A stretch of DNA of 64,000 nt from CAYWCV01 sp964629885 (GCA_964629885.1 CAZVRJ010000002.1:1-64000); one strand, 5' to 3'; counted from the stretch's first letter, positions 35,194 to 45,487 are shown. Program-made: numbers and translations. Notes: generated by a model from the letters alone, not told the origin.

Positions 35194-38193
35194 TCACCGA
35201 CTGCGTCCGAGCAGTCGTGCAGCCTCGCGGCCAGCATCAGTGTTCGGATAGTCGTCGAGGAGTTGCTGCAATATACGGCGGGATTCGACTCGGTTGCCAA
35301 GCTGGTCGTAGCAAGTGCTTTGCTGAAGCATTGCGCGAGCGACAAACGACTCATAGGCACCAAATAGAACGCGAACCGCGGCAAACGAGTTGATGGCATC
35401 TTGGCAACGTCCTGCAAGTTGCTGGGCGCGTCCTAGTTGGTACTGGGCTTCTGCACCTGTCACAGAACTACTACTTTGTGCCAATGCCTTAAAGGCGGCT
35501 TCTGCTTCGGAATAACGTCCTTCTGACAGATCGGCCTTTGCAAGCCCGAGCTTCACGGCGTCGCTGTTGGTCGAACCCGCGGCCGCGAAATTCTCTCGTG
35601 CTTTGGCACCGTCGCCCATTGCTAGATAGGCATTACCCATGCCAACACGTGCCTCCTGACGCATTCGTGTGTTCTCGCGTGCCAGTCGATCAAAATACTG
35701 CAACGACTCACTGAAGTTGCCATTGTCGTAGGCAATACGCCCGAGGTTGGCAAGTGCCGGACCCATGCGATTACTGCTTGGGTATTGGTTCACGATGGTG
35801 AGATATGCAGCACGGGCTGCGCTATAATTACCTTGTCGCTCGAAAGCGTCGGCCAAGTTGAATTGGGCTTCAGCACGAGTCAGATCGTCGCTCGTGAGGC
35901 GGTCGATTTCGCGATAGGCGTTGATGGCAGCCGGGATATCGCCCGAGTCCATCAGCGAACGTGCCTGGCTGAGACGCAGACGGTCGGCCGTGGTTGCGTT
36001 CGGATTGCTAGAAAGGAACTGATCCATCAGCTGACTCGTGTTGTCGGTCAAGCCAATAGCCAAACCTGCATCCCGAATGCTGTTGATGGCATCAACTACG
36101 TAATCGCTGCGTGGATACCTATTTAATACCACCTGATACGCTTCAATCGCCTTTTGATACTCGCCCGCATTATACCAGGCATCACCAATGTTGTACTGAG
36201 CCCTCGCAGCCCAATTAGTTGCAGGTGCGAGACGAATCAAGGTCTCGAACTCCGAAACAGCTTGTTCGTGGTTATTTCCCAGCAAATAGATATACCCAAT
36301 GTTAAACTGGGCTAGCTCACGCAGGTTGCTTTGGCGATAGTTATCAATCAATTTCCTAAATGCACTAACAGCCTCGAACGGTTGTGATGCACGGTCGTAA
36401 GCCATACCAATCTGATATTGGGCATAGTCGCCACCCAGCTGGGATGAAGTAACCTTGTTATAGGCGTCGATTGCCTGACCATATTCGCGAGTCGCAAAAT
36501 AGGCATCGCCGATACGAAGATTAGTGTCTACATCGTACGGGAACATGGCGATGGGCGGTGGCTTATAGTCGCGCAGGAATGCCTGCAGTGGTGGGATCGC
36601 CTTTTCAAACTCGCCCATTTGGAAGTAACTCCAACCTAGCGAATAGCGGGCGGCTCCGATCAACTCGTGACGCGGGTGCTGGTCGATGAAGCGCTGGAAG
36701 AGTGTGGCAGCCTGTTGATAGCGTTTCAGGTTAAAATAGCTGTCAGCATTCCAAAACAACGCTTCGGCCGAGAATACACCTGTTGGCTGTTCGCGCACGA
36801 GCGCCTCGAAAATCGGTTGTGCATCCTCAAAGGCCATCTCCCTGAACAATGCCCATCCCTTTTGGAAACGTGCCTGACGTTTGATGTCGGGATCTAAATT
36901 GGTTGATTCTGCCGCCGCATCGAATGCCTGTATGGCACGTGTAAACTCATTGTTGGCGTAGTAGGCCTCACCGAGAAGGATGAACACCAAACCCGGTTGA
37001 TTGGTGGCCATGTTGCGGCGAATCAAATCGAGGCATACGTCGATGGCCATCACGTTGTTGCCGACTTCAAAAGCTGTTAGTGCCCACTCATAGTAGGCCT
37101 CCTCGATCCACAAACCAGTCTTATACTTTGCACCGAAGCTTGTAAAAGTCTCAAGTGCTTCGCGGTAGCGTCCACCGATTTTTTCGTTGACCGCTTTGTA
37201 GTACAAAGCCTTGCGAGCAAGCTCATCGTTGCCTACAGCCGCCTTTTCGAATGAGTTTGCCGCCCAGTGGTAAATTTCCTGCTTGTGGTAGAGCCATCCC
37301 AATCCGTAGTGAGCACGGCGCTGGTCGTCCTTGCCCTCGTTCATGTTGATGTACTGCAGATAGTAATTCGACGCCTCTTCGTACTCGTCGAGGGCGTTGT
37401 GGCTTTCTGCGATAAGGTAGATGGCCCTAGTTCGGGTTTCCGGGTCAAGGATGGACTGCTGCGCCTTCAAGTTGTCGATAGCTTCTTGGTAGCGTCCTTG
37501 CATATAGTAAGATTCGCCCAAAGCGGTGCCTATGTTGCGTGCTGCTTGGCTGCGCGGGTACTTCGATCGCAGCACTTCAAACGTGCTCGATGCCATCGGA
37601 AAAATTTCATCGCGCAGATACAGACTTCCCTGCGAGAACAAAGCCTTTGGAGCCCACTCACTTCTTGGGTAGGTATCCACTATTACCTGAAAGTAGCGTC
37701 GCCCCATGTTATTGTCGCCCTTGGCGATGGCGGCCTCAGCCATCCAGTACCATATTTGGGGGGCACGGTTATCTTGAACGGCCTGCTCTGCAGCCCGACG
37801 GTAGATTGCAATGGCGTCGTCGTATCTGCGTTCGCCCGATCGTGCATGGGCCATGTCGAGCAATAAGTCTATGGCATGCTCGTGTACCGGCCAAGCTGCG
37901 ATGAACTGCTCGTAATAGCCATCCAAATTCTCTGGATCGAGCTGGGCCTTTGCCTTGGTTATGTGGAAAGCGGCAGAAGGATGCAGCGGATGCCCTGGGT
38001 TGTCGGCAATGAACTTCTCGAGCAGTATGATAGACTGCTCTGGTTGACCATCATGATATCGACGAAGGCCTTCCATATACTGCTCATGCATGGGCACAGG
38101 AGTGTTCTGAGCAGTGACTGGTGGGGCTACAAATGTGAGTGTCGCAACGAAAAATGCGAGTCTGGCGATCGTGCGAAAGATCGGGTTTGGCAT
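35194..38193 (-). CDS. Large exported TPR-repeat protein
   Basis: After a signal peptide (ARLAFFVATLTFVAPPVTA), almost all of the 999 residues are tetratricopeptide repeats, about 20-25 of them. Many have the YbgF/BamD-like pattern of a Tyr-Pro step (AEAQFNLADAFERQGNYSAA, YNIGDAWYNAGEYQKA, YPRSDYV). It should be a periplasmic scaffold, perhaps for outer-membrane or cell-wall assembly; partners are unknown. It sits between the CBS gene, 106 nt away, and aroA, 27 nt away. Start ATG. Confidence 0.85.
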   Translation of the reverse strand: MPNPIFRTIARLAFFVATLTFVAPPVTAQNTPVPMHEQYMEGLRRYHDGQPEQSIILLEKFIADNPGHPLHPSAAFHITKAKAQLDPENLDGYYEQFIAAWPVHEHAIDLLLDMAHARSGERRYDDAIAIYRRAAEQAVQDNRAPQIWYWMAEAAIAKGDNNMGRRYFQVIVDTYPRSEWAPKALFSQGSLYLRDEIFPMASSTFEVLRSKYPRSQAARNIGTALGESYYMQGRYQEAIDNLKAQQSILDPETRTRAIYLIAESHNALDEYEEASNYYLQYINMNEGKDDQRRAHYGLGWLYHKQEIYHWAANSFEKAAVGNDELARKALYYKAVNEKIGGRYREALETFTSFGAKYKTGLWIEEAYYEWALTAFEVGNNVMAIDVCLDLIRRNMATNQPGLVFILLGEAYYANNEFTRAIQAFDAAAESTNLDPDIKRQARFQKGWALFREMAFEDAQPIFEALVREQPTGVFSAEALFWNADSYFNLKRYQQAATLFQRFIDQHPRHELIGAARYSLGWSYFQMGEFEKAIPPLQAFLRDYKPPPIAMFPYDVDTNLRIGDAYFATREYGQAIDAYNKVTSSQLGGDYAQYQIGMAYDRASQPFEAVSAFRKLIDNYRQSNLRELAQFNIGYIYLLGNNHEQAVSEFETLIRLAPATNWAARAQYNIGDAWYNAGEYQKAIEAYQVVLNRYPRSDYVVDAINSIRDAGLAIGLTDNTSQLMDQFLSSNPNATTADRLRLSQARSLMDSGDIPAAINAYREIDRLTSDDLTRAEAQFNLADAFERQGNYSAARAAYLTIVNQYPSSNRMGPALANLGRIAYDNGNFSESLQYFDRLARENTRMRQEARVGMGNAYLAMGDGAKARENFAAAGSTNSDAVKLGLAKADLSEGRYSEAEAAFKALAQSSSSVTGAEAQYQLGRAQQLAGRCQDAINSFAAVRVLFGAYESFVARAMLQQSTCYDQLGNRVESRRILQQLLDDYPNTDAGREAARLLGRSR

Positions 38194-38299
38194 GGAATAG
38201 CTACGTCAAAATCCAGAAATACGTGATATGTTTTACAACGCTGAACGGGCTCGATTGTTTCCCGTCGGCAGAATCTACGCAAACTTTCCGACCAAAACC

Positions 38300-38971
38300 T
38301 TACAATTCGAGGAAACGGATCAACTCGTCGGCACGGTCGGCCCATTCGGCGTCGTCGTGCGAACGTGAGTCGGAGTGCACCGCATATCCGAACCTCCGCA
38401 GCGACGATACGGCACGGTCGGCGTTAGCGGGATCGAGCCTCATTGAAATCTTGTGCAGCGTCTCGTCATCGTCGTTTTCGTTTGCATACTCAACACCCAT
38501 CGAGAGGATACGCACACCTTCCTTCTCAATGATTCCAATGATGGCCTGAAGCTCCGGAGTGCGAGCGTCTGATTCAATGAAGATGGTGAGACCCTCCTGC
38601 ATAAGACCTATCGACTGCTCGACCGCCCTACGAACATCTTCCATCGTGATGTAACCAAGATAATTCCCGTTTCGCTCTGCCACGGGTATCACATGCTGCC
38701 CAGTCCCATTGATCGAATGCCAGACGTCAAACACATGCTGCTCGGGATAGGCCATCAGTGATGTCTCAAGTGCCTGCAATGGCAACATTTCATCCTTTAC
38801 ATGATCGAGAAGCACTTCTTCCCTGACGGTCCCTACCAAAACCCTGCTCAAACGATCGACCACCGGAACACGCGACTCTCCATGCAGTGCTGACCACGAG
38901 AGTGCATGCATGGGCGACTGGTCGGAAAAGACCGGGTCGTGATCGACATGTATGAGGTTAGAGACTAGCAT
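38300..38971 (-). CDS. CBS-pair and ACT-like domain protein
   Basis: The first 130 residues form a CBS pair (ALHGESRVPVVDRLSRVLVG, then GQHVIPVAERNGNYLGYITMED), a typical nucleotide-sensing module. The second part, about 135-210, has an ACT-like pattern (LTIFIESDARTPELQAIIGIIEKEGVRILSMG), common in FCB proteins of this architecture. It lies 2 nt after hflX on the same strand and is almost certainly co-translated. A cytoplasmic sensor of nucleotide or amino-acid state is inferred; no catalytic domain is present. Confidence 0.8.
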   Translation of the reverse strand: MLVSNLIHVDHDPVFSDQSPMHALSWSALHGESRVPVVDRLSRVLVGTVREEVLLDHVKDEMLPLQALETSLMAYPEQHVFDVWHSINGTGQHVIPVAERNGNYLGYITMEDVRRAVEQSIGLMQEGLTIFIESDARTPELQAIIGIIEKEGVRILSMGVEYANENDDDETLHKISMRLDPANADRAVSSLRRFGYAVHSDSRSHDDAEWADRADELIRFLEL

Positions 38972-38973
38972 AC

Positions 38974-40281
38974 TTAGGTTACGGTTTGAAGCGGCGAATT
39001 GTTACGTTCAAGCAGGGTCGAAAGCCGTTTTAACTGATTTTGATGAACCCTGAAGATGATGTGAATCCCGTCGTCTTCGTAGCGTTTGTCGAGAACTTCG
39101 GCAATATCGTGGATAGATGCCACCGTTTTATGATCATGTAACGGAAGCACAGCCGATTTTGTGATAAACTCTTTATTCAAATGCCGAACAATTTCCTCTT
39201 CGAGGCGCTGGAGCCCGACGCTATGTTCGGCCGATATGAAGATAGCCTCCGGATATTGGTTACGCAGGGCTATCATGCGCTCCGGATCTGTGATGCGGTC
39301 GGCCTTGTTGAATACCATCAAAGTTGGCTTGCTGTCTGCTTCCAACTCTTTCAGGGTAGAGTTGACTACCTCGATGTAGTCGTCGAGAACAGGCGACGAT
39401 CCGTCTACCAAGTGGATCAATATGTCTGCCTCACGGATTTCGTCGAGGGTGCTTTTGAAGCTCTCGATCAGGTTGTGAGGCAATTTTCGGATGAATCCGA
39501 CGGTGTCGGAGAGCAAGAACGCCTGACCAGCCATGTCGAGCCGTCGTACCGTTGCGTCGAGTGTGGCAAAAAGCTTGTCTTCTGCCAGCACATTTGTGCT
39601 GGTGAGGGCATTCATAAGGGTGGACTTACCCGCGTTCGTGTATCCCACCAAAGCAGCACGAGGTATCTGCTCCCTGCCCTTGCGTTGAGTTGTGCGTTGA
39701 CGGTCGAGCTTATCTAGCTTTTCTTTGAGTGTTGCAATGCGCTTGCCAATCAGACGACGGTCGGTTTCGATCTGTGTCTCTCCCGGACCTTTGGTACCAA
39801 TACCGCCTTTTTGACGTGAAAGGTGGGTCCAGAGGCGTGTTAGCCGCGGTAGCAGATACTGAAGTTGAGCAAGCTCTACCTGCATCTTGGCGGCAGAAGT
39901 CTTGGCCCTACCTGCAAATATGTCGAGGATGATACCGCTACGGTCGATCACCTTCGCATCGGTGGCCTTTTGGATGTTACGCGTCTGCGTTGGCGACAAG
40001 TCATCGTCAAAAATAATGAGATCCACCTCATCCGTGCCCGCCAAGGAGGCGAGGTCGTTGAGCTTTCCTTTACCGATGTACGTGGCAGGATCGGGTCGCT
40101 TGCGGTTTTGCAGGATCTTCCTAACCGTTACACCGCCTGCTGTAAGCACCAACTGCTCCAACTCGTCGAGGTGCTCTGTCGCAACCGTGCGGTCAGTCTC
40201 GGCACTATATAAGCCAACCAAAATGGCCTTTTCGGCCTGAACTGCTGTTATATAATAGGTGTCGTTCTTAGTTGTGTCCAA
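38974..40281 (-). CDS. hflX: GTPase HflX
   Basis: HflX binds 50S subunits and splits stalled or heat-damaged ribosomes. The N-terminal HflX domain has KRPDPATYIGKGKLNDLA and FDDDLSPTQTRNIQ; the central linker KGPGETQIETDRRLI is diagnostic; the G domain begins GYTNAGKSTLMNAL with DTVGFI and NKAD. At 435 residues it is full length. The start is TTG at 40281, since no ATG or GTG precedes the conserved region in frame. It starts 14 nt after the PH-like gene and ends 2 nt before the CBS gene. Confidence 0.95.
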   Translation of the reverse strand: MDTTKNDTYYITAVQAEKAILVGLYSAETDRTVATEHLDELEQLVLTAGGVTVRKILQNRKRPDPATYIGKGKLNDLASLAGTDEVDLIIFDDDLSPTQTRNIQKATDAKVIDRSGIILDIFAGRAKTSAAKMQVELAQLQYLLPRLTRLWTHLSRQKGGIGTKGPGETQIETDRRLIGKRIATLKEKLDKLDRQRTTQRKGREQIPRAALVGYTNAGKSTLMNALTSTNVLAEDKLFATLDATVRRLDMAGQAFLLSDTVGFIRKLPHNLIESFKSTLDEIREADILIHLVDGSSPVLDDYIEVVNSTLKELEADSKPTLMVFNKADRITDPERMIALRNQYPEAIFISAEHSVGLQRLEEEIVRHLNKEFITKSAVLPLHDHKTVASIHDIAEVLDKRYEDDGIHIIFRVHQNQLKRLSTLLERNNSPLQTVT

Positions 40282-40295
40282 TATGTAAGAATAAT

Positions 40296-40892
40296 TTAGT
40301 ACAAACGCTCAATGTCTGAGGTCTCAGACCAAGCCTGCGATAGATGTCGGTCAACCTTATACGCCAATATACGTCTGAACGTTTCGTATTCGGCGTTGGG
40401 GACTTTTAATTTGATTCGGTGCGACCGCAAACCCTGCGACTCGGTCGACATAAAGAAAAAAGTAAACTCAGTATATCCTTCGCGCGAAAGCTCAAGGTAA
40501 TCGTTTACACGGCTCCAAGCGATGGTCTGCGAAGGGTCGTTAATATTCTTGACAATGCCATGGTCGGTGATATAACGCTTAGACATTAGGTGGTAGGAGA
40601 CATACCAGTTAACACCTAACCACAGATATGCCAGCTCATAAAAGCGATAGGCTGGTGCACCCGAAATGGTGTGGTAAATAGATACTGATACCACAACGGC
40701 CAGAAAAACAGCCGGGAAGATAGGAATTCCATGTAAACCCGGATCTTGCCAGGTTTGGATGCAGTTCCTCAAGCGACGTGTGTTGAGCCAAGTCCAAGTC
40801 GTCAGCACGGTTGATCCGAGCACAAACGATCCCAAAGCCGCAACGAATGCGGTCATGATCAAATTGGTGATATCAGGGGTTACATCAAACAT
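40296..40892 (-). CDS. Membrane protein of unknown function, PH-like tail
   Basis: There are about three hydrophobic segments in the first 105 of 198 residues (for example LIMTAFVAALGSFVLGSTVL and IFPAVFLAVVVSVSIYH). The cytoplasmic tail, YITDHGIVKNINDPSQTIAW and YTEFTFFFMS, reads like a bacterial PH or DUF5673-like beta barrel. I do not recognise a named family. It overlaps the end of the BatA/vWA gene by 8 nt and precedes hflX by 14 nt, so it is part of this operon. Confidence 0.6.
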   Translation of the reverse strand: MFDVTPDITNLIMTAFVAALGSFVLGSTVLTTWTWLNTRRLRNCIQTWQDPGLHGIPIFPAVFLAVVVSVSIYHTISGAPAYRFYELAYLWLGVNWYVSYHLMSKRYITDHGIVKNINDPSQTIAWSRVNDYLELSREGYTEFTFFFMSTESQGLRSHRIKLKVPNAEYETFRRILAYKVDRHLSQAWSETSDIERLY

Positions 40893-43005
40893 TCTCAGCT
40901 TTATACCATCTAGATATAAACGTCTCCAACATGAGAAGCATTATACCAAACAGTAAAAAAAGATGCCATATTTCTCTTCCCATCCCAGCTGTTTGTAAGA
41001 ATTCACTGTAATTCGGATTCGATTGGGCATCTAGACGCAAAATCTCAGCCAATTCAAGCTCGTTCGTGAAGAGTACGGAAAGGCGACCGTCTTCGACCGT
41101 AGCAAGGTTTGATTCCGACTCGGGTAAGTTCACAGACAAGACGGTAAACTCGTTGCCAGTTTCAACCCTCAGGATTCCTGGCGTCCATTCTTGCCCGGCA
41201 TAGCGAATATTGACGCCACTGCGCGTTTGGCGAGCCTCAGGCTTATATGTCTCACCATTCAAAATCGCTGACACGTCACGCGAGGACATTCTCTCTGTGA
41301 TATCGAGGCCCTGCCCTAGTATCACACCTTGTTCCTGCCGCACATCCCTCGCTGCCGCATAAAGCACCATCCGATAAAAAAGCGGTGCAAATAGGGGTCT
41401 GGCTGGCATGTTGCTCCAGCCAGGGTCGGTACCAAAAGCCGATATCAGAAGAACTCCGGCACCATAAGGCTGTTCGACAACCAAAGGTTCCGACAGGTTA
41501 CTTTCAAAAAGCACACGCGCGCGATCCGATGTCGTGGTATTTACCAGCCAGTAATAATAGAAGTCAGGTAATTCGATACGGATTTCTTCATTGTCGCGAA
41601 GCTCGAATAGATCTTCCAATACTGGATGTTCCCGGCTGAGTCTCCCTAGCTTAGCTATCGACTGATAAGACGCATACTCGCCACGTATCCCAGCAAATTC
41701 TGGCGCCCCAAAGCGCTGGAGGAGTCGGTTGTAACCTGCTTGGTTCCCCATTTCATTCGGGAGGATAATCAGACTCCTGCCATCTTGCACAAACGACAAT
41801 AACTCGGTGGTAAATGCCTCCGGCAATTCACGTAGTCCATCCAAGATGATGGCCTGAAATCGCCCAAAATCAGGCAGACTACCGGGTCGGGCTTCCACCA
41901 CCTCAATTCGCCCACTGGTTTCTTGTGCTGCACGAAGTACAGGCAACAAGTACGAGTTCAGCTCAGCTGGCCGCGGGGTATTATCTCGAACATAGAGCAC
42001 AGGCATCGACTCCGGGATGGAAATGCTGAAGAATCGTTGATCGTCGGCCGAGAAGGCATCACCCTCCATGTAAACTCGTCCTGAAATATAGCCGGCACGT
42101 TGTGGCCTTACCTCGAATAAAAATGTACGGGCCTCGCCTGGGTTCAACGACACAGTGTACTGACCTCCCTGCTGACCATCCGATTCAAGTGTAAGAAAAA
42201 GGTTCGATACAGGATCGCTGTTGAAATTGGTGACTTCGGCTTCAACGATAACTGGACGGCCTGTACCCAAAATACGGTTCAGTATTCGAAGACCTGTGAT
42301 GCCCACATTCGATGATGGACGGTCGCCCACTCGTATAAACTGCACCGGTAGTGGCTCCTGACCCTGACGTGCCGACAAGCTGCGATTCGCGAGTGGCTCC
42401 ATTTGACTAACCTGACCGTCGCTGATTACAAAGAGGACGGGAAGATGCTCGCCTGGCTCGACCGATGCATCGGCTAGTGCCGTGAGACGCTCAGTTATGT
42501 AATTCCCCTTCGCCACTGGTTCCAAGTTGTCGACGGTCTCGCGAAAGCGGCCGGCATCCAATCGGCCTTGGACAGTCCACTCACCGTTGGTAGGTGCGAG
42601 TATGAATTGGTCTCGTGGACCAGCATTACCAACTAGTGTGACCAAAAAATCTTTGAGTTGCTGAATGTATGGACCGTTCACATCTACTTGCGACATACTG
42701 AGGCTGTTGTCGGCAAGAATCAGGTACAGCCTAGGCTGTCCAGCCGAAGCCATCATACCAACACCCGATGGCATAAATGGGCGCATCAATCCCAACACGA
42801 GGAGGGTGATTGCCAGAAGCCTGATGGCAAGTAAAATCCATTTTTTAATGCGGATGCGTCGAATGGTACTCTGTTGAAGTACTTTGAAAAAGGCAACCGT
42901 CGAAAACTTAAGAGTCTGCGGCTTGCGCAGATTCAACAAATGGATGATAATTGGCACTGCGAGCGCCGCAAATGCCGCAAAAAACCAGGGACTTAAAAAT
43001 TGCAT
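40885..43005 (-). CDS. BatA-domain membrane protein with vWA-like domain
   Basis: The N-terminal BatA double-helix domain (TIGR02226 type) is plain: FLSPWFFAAFAALAVPIIIH, then KKWILLAIRLLAITLLVLGL. A von Willebrand A-like domain begins with ILADNSLSMSQ, a DxSxS metal site. A CARDB-like beta region lies at about 230-330, and a last helix (IWHLFLLFGIMLLMLETF) anchors the C-terminus. The 706-residue form is common in Bacteroidota and usually of unknown role. MoxR and BatB/BatD partners are absent here, so it is not the classic Bat cluster. Confidence 0.85.
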   Translation of the reverse strand: MQFLSPWFFAAFAALAVPIIIHLLNLRKPQTLKFSTVAFFKVLQQSTIRRIRIKKWILLAIRLLAITLLVLGLMRPFMPSGVGMMASAGQPRLYLILADNSLSMSQVDVNGPYIQQLKDFLVTLVGNAGPRDQFILAPTNGEWTVQGRLDAGRFRETVDNLEPVAKGNYITERLTALADASVEPGEHLPVLFVISDGQVSQMEPLANRSLSARQGQEPLPVQFIRVGDRPSSNVGITGLRILNRILGTGRPVIVEAEVTNFNSDPVSNLFLTLESDGQQGGQYTVSLNPGEARTFLFEVRPQRAGYISGRVYMEGDAFSADDQRFFSISIPESMPVLYVRDNTPRPAELNSYLLPVLRAAQETSGRIEVVEARPGSLPDFGRFQAIILDGLRELPEAFTTELLSFVQDGRSLIILPNEMGNQAGYNRLLQRFGAPEFAGIRGEYASYQSIAKLGRLSREHPVLEDLFELRDNEEIRIELPDFYYYWLVNTTTSDRARVLFESNLSEPLVVEQPYGAGVLLISAFGTDPGWSNMPARPLFAPLFYRMVLYAAARDVRQEQGVILGQGLDITERMSSRDVSAILNGETYKPEARQTRSGVNIRYAGQEWTPGILRVETGNEFTVLSVNLPESESNLATVEDGRLSVLFTNELELAEILRLDAQSNPNYSEFLQTAGMGREIWHLFLLFGIMLLMLETFISRWYKAENV

Positions 43006-43019
43006 GTCGAAAGATAATC

Positions 43020-43357
43020 AAGAAGAGAGCAAGGGCAAGAACAAGAGATAAAATGAAACATGATTCGGTACTTGAAGTATGCTATTTTAGGGGCTTTTAG
43101 CAAGTCTGCAGCTTAATATCTTAACGCAGAACCTATAAAATGTTGCCCCGACCCATTTCGTTTCAGTACACACCCAAAAAATGAGCTCGACATACAATAG
43201 TATCACCCCTTCCCGCTTACCTAGTTCAGCAATGCCTAGCTCGCCCCGAAACTTGCTCTTGCCGTTGCAGCACATGCTCTCGTTTATCGCTCTCGCTTCT
43301 CGAGTCTCGTACCTGCTCTTGCTCTTGCTCTTGCCGTTGCTCTTGCTCTCTTCTTGT
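43020..43357. repeat. Inverted CTCTTG-type repeats flanking a lipoprotein start
   Basis: An A/G tract at 43020-43049 (AAGAAGAGAGCAAGG...) is the reverse complement of part of the CTCTTG array at 43313-43357. The best match is 17 of 18 bp, GCTCTTGCTCTCTTCTTG. The right copy codes the leucine run of the signal peptide. Confidence 0.7.
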
Positions 43358-45487
43358 TCACGAAAAGCCGATCCCGAGTGGTCAAAGTTTCTACCTGAGC
43401 AAACAGTTTTGGTTTACTGGGGCGACCAAGACCAAGATGAACGTCTACGCATGGAAATTGGCGAATTAGTGGGTGATCCCATGTTGGTACGCCAAGTTTT
43501 AAGTGATTCGGCAGCTGTTGAACCACTTGTAACTGCCTTAGTGCCCGAAAGTGTGGATCAACTTTCAACACTTTGGATTTATTCCACTTCGTCGGGACTC
43601 AATCAATCGCTCGCGAAATCTGGTTGGATCAGCAAGGGTAGTTATAGCATCAGTGAGGGTCAAATCGACCTTTTTGAAAAAAATGATTCAGCGATAGCGA
43701 CCAGCACGATTGGCGACTGGACAATCGTTTCGACGAGAAGTCGAACTATAGAGCAAGCGTTAAGGGCTGCAAATCGCACGATATCGCGACTGGTGATCGT
43801 CAATTCGCCCGGATTTCACATCAACGTCAGCGAAATTGGGAGGCTGGTGGCTCCGTTAACCAGTCCGGCATATAGGGCTGATCTCGCGAGATCGTTTCAA
43901 GGTTTGGGTGTTGTACACTTGAGTATGGCGAGCGACTCAATCAATCCTGCTTGGACTATTCAGTTGCCGATTAAGTCGTCTAATTCGCGACTGGTAAGCT
44001 ATTTGATTGCAGGCTCAGACGGCCAGAATGCATCTTTCGGTGTTCCACCGGGCATGGCCTTGAGCTTGGTTTGGAATGATCCACACGGTGTTCGTCCTTA
44101 CGACAGCCTTCGCTATGTTGGACAAACGGGTGAGGCTGTCCGATCGGCTATTGCTTCTATGTCCCCTCATCTTTCGCACGAGGTAGCCATGTACGTATCC
44201 GATGCGTCTTCGCAAGGAGTTGCCTACGTCAGAAAGGCAAATATGGCTGCTGTCGGTAGCGTCTTTGCTGATCTGTACCAAAGGGGCGTGCTCGATGGGG
44301 AGCGCGATGTGTTTGTGGGTCGCGACCCGGCTTTTGCAAAGGCGATTTGTTCTGGACTTTGCGATTTGAACCGTTATTCGATCGGATTGGGTGAGGATGG
44401 CATCGTAATATCGTCAAGTGAAACCCTTGTACGCAGGCTGATGGTGGGCTATGGTGATGTTTCGAGCCTTGATTCGTTGGTTCCGGCGGGTGGGGAGGGT
44501 GCCGATGGGGTTGCGGGCTCCTATGGGTGGGTGGATGTGGCATCCATGATAGCGGCTGCAAGGGCAAACGGGTGGATGTCGTCTGATAAGCCAGTACCGG
44601 GCATTCTGCGTAGATTTGCCACCTTGGCGTATTCGGTTCATACGGGCGGTGGTATGATGAACCTGAACCTTAAGTTAAACAAGGGATCATCGGCTTCAAC
44701 ACTGACGGATTTGGTGCTAGCGTGGCAGTATCCGCTACGAGGCGACCTATTGGTGGCAGAACCTGTGGTGGCAGTGCTAAATGGCAAGTCGACGGTGCTT
44801 ATCAGTACGGCGTCGGGGCGTGTGCTAGCGCTGGGCTCAGATGGCAACCTATTGTTTGAGGTGACAACGGGGACGCAGGAGCCGGTTGGTGGGGTTGAAA
44901 TTTATGATTGGTACGCAAACCGCTCTCCGGTAGTGTTTCAGGCTGCTGGATCGGCCATATATGCCTGGAGCCCATCGGGGAACCTACTGCCAACCTTTCC
45001 ATTCGTGATCGACTCGCCTATCAGTGCGCCAATTGTGCTAACTGATGTCGATGGAAATGCCGAGCCCGAAATCCTTGTGGCTACAGCCGATGAGCGCCTG
45101 CACCTGATTAACCGTGATGGACGCGGTGTGGCAGGTTGGCCTGTCTATACAGACGGCAACATCGTGGCAAGGCCAGAAGCAAGTAAATCCAACGGCAGTT
45201 GGAGGGTGGAGATAACAACAGAAAATGCTGTTGAAATCTATGATAGATTGGGCCAGCGCATATCAAATAGGCACCATATCGGAGATCACGCCGATAAACT
45301 TGACTCACTAAAAAATCGAGGGATTTCTGGGTTGTTCGACGGAAGTGCGCCCATGCTTTACGGTCAATTTCCTGTCGTTGCCGACATCGACGGCGATGGA
45401 AGGAAAGAGCTTATTGTTGTACTCGATGGGCAAATTCGTTGCTACAGACTTCCTAGTAGTCGGCCGGATTCGCTATCAGCGAAGTAA
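43274..45487 (+). CDS. Lipoprotein with C-terminal FG-GAP/VCBS-like repeats
   Basis: ATG at 43274 gives 737 residues starting with an extreme lipoprotein signal (YLLLLLLLPLLLLSSC, then SRKADPEW). A longer frame from 43181 is less likely. The middle, about 40-450, matches nothing I know. The C-terminal third has propeller-type repeats with calcium-loop-like DVDGNAEPEI and DIDGDGRKEL. It should sit on the outer or inner membrane surface. It diverges from the BatA gene and ends 12 bp inside the TIGR01777 gene, convergent. Codon use is looser than in neighbours. Confidence 0.7.
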   Translation: MLSFIALASRVSYLLLLLLLPLLLLSSCSRKADPEWSKFLPEQTVLVYWGDQDQDERLRMEIGELVGDPMLVRQVLSDSAAVEPLVTALVPESVDQLSTLWIYSTSSGLNQSLAKSGWISKGSYSISEGQIDLFEKNDSAIATSTIGDWTIVSTRSRTIEQALRAANRTISRLVIVNSPGFHINVSEIGRLVAPLTSPAYRADLARSFQGLGVVHLSMASDSINPAWTIQLPIKSSNSRLVSYLIAGSDGQNASFGVPPGMALSLVWNDPHGVRPYDSLRYVGQTGEAVRSAIASMSPHLSHEVAMYVSDASSQGVAYVRKANMAAVGSVFADLYQRGVLDGERDVFVGRDPAFAKAICSGLCDLNRYSIGLGEDGIVISSSETLVRRLMVGYGDVSSLDSLVPAGGEGADGVAGSYGWVDVASMIAAARANGWMSSDKPVPGILRRFATLAYSVHTGGGMMNLNLKLNKGSSASTLTDLVLAWQYPLRGDLLVAEPVVAVLNGKSTVLISTASGRVLALGSDGNLLFEVTTGTQEPVGGVEIYDWYANRSPVVFQAAGSAIYAWSPSGNLLPTFPFVIDSPISAPIVLTDVDGNAEPEILVATADERLHLINRDGRGVAGWPVYTDGNIVARPEASKSNGSWRVEITTENAVEIYDRLGQRISNRHHIGDHADKLDSLKNRGISGLFDGSAPMLYGQFPVVADIDGDGRKELIVVLDGQIRCYRLPSSRPDSLSAK

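Noticed and set aside
43181..43273. Earlier start of the lipoprotein gene
   Set aside because: The added 31 residues would put the lipoprotein signal too far inside; the ATG at 43274 begins just before the hydrophobic run.
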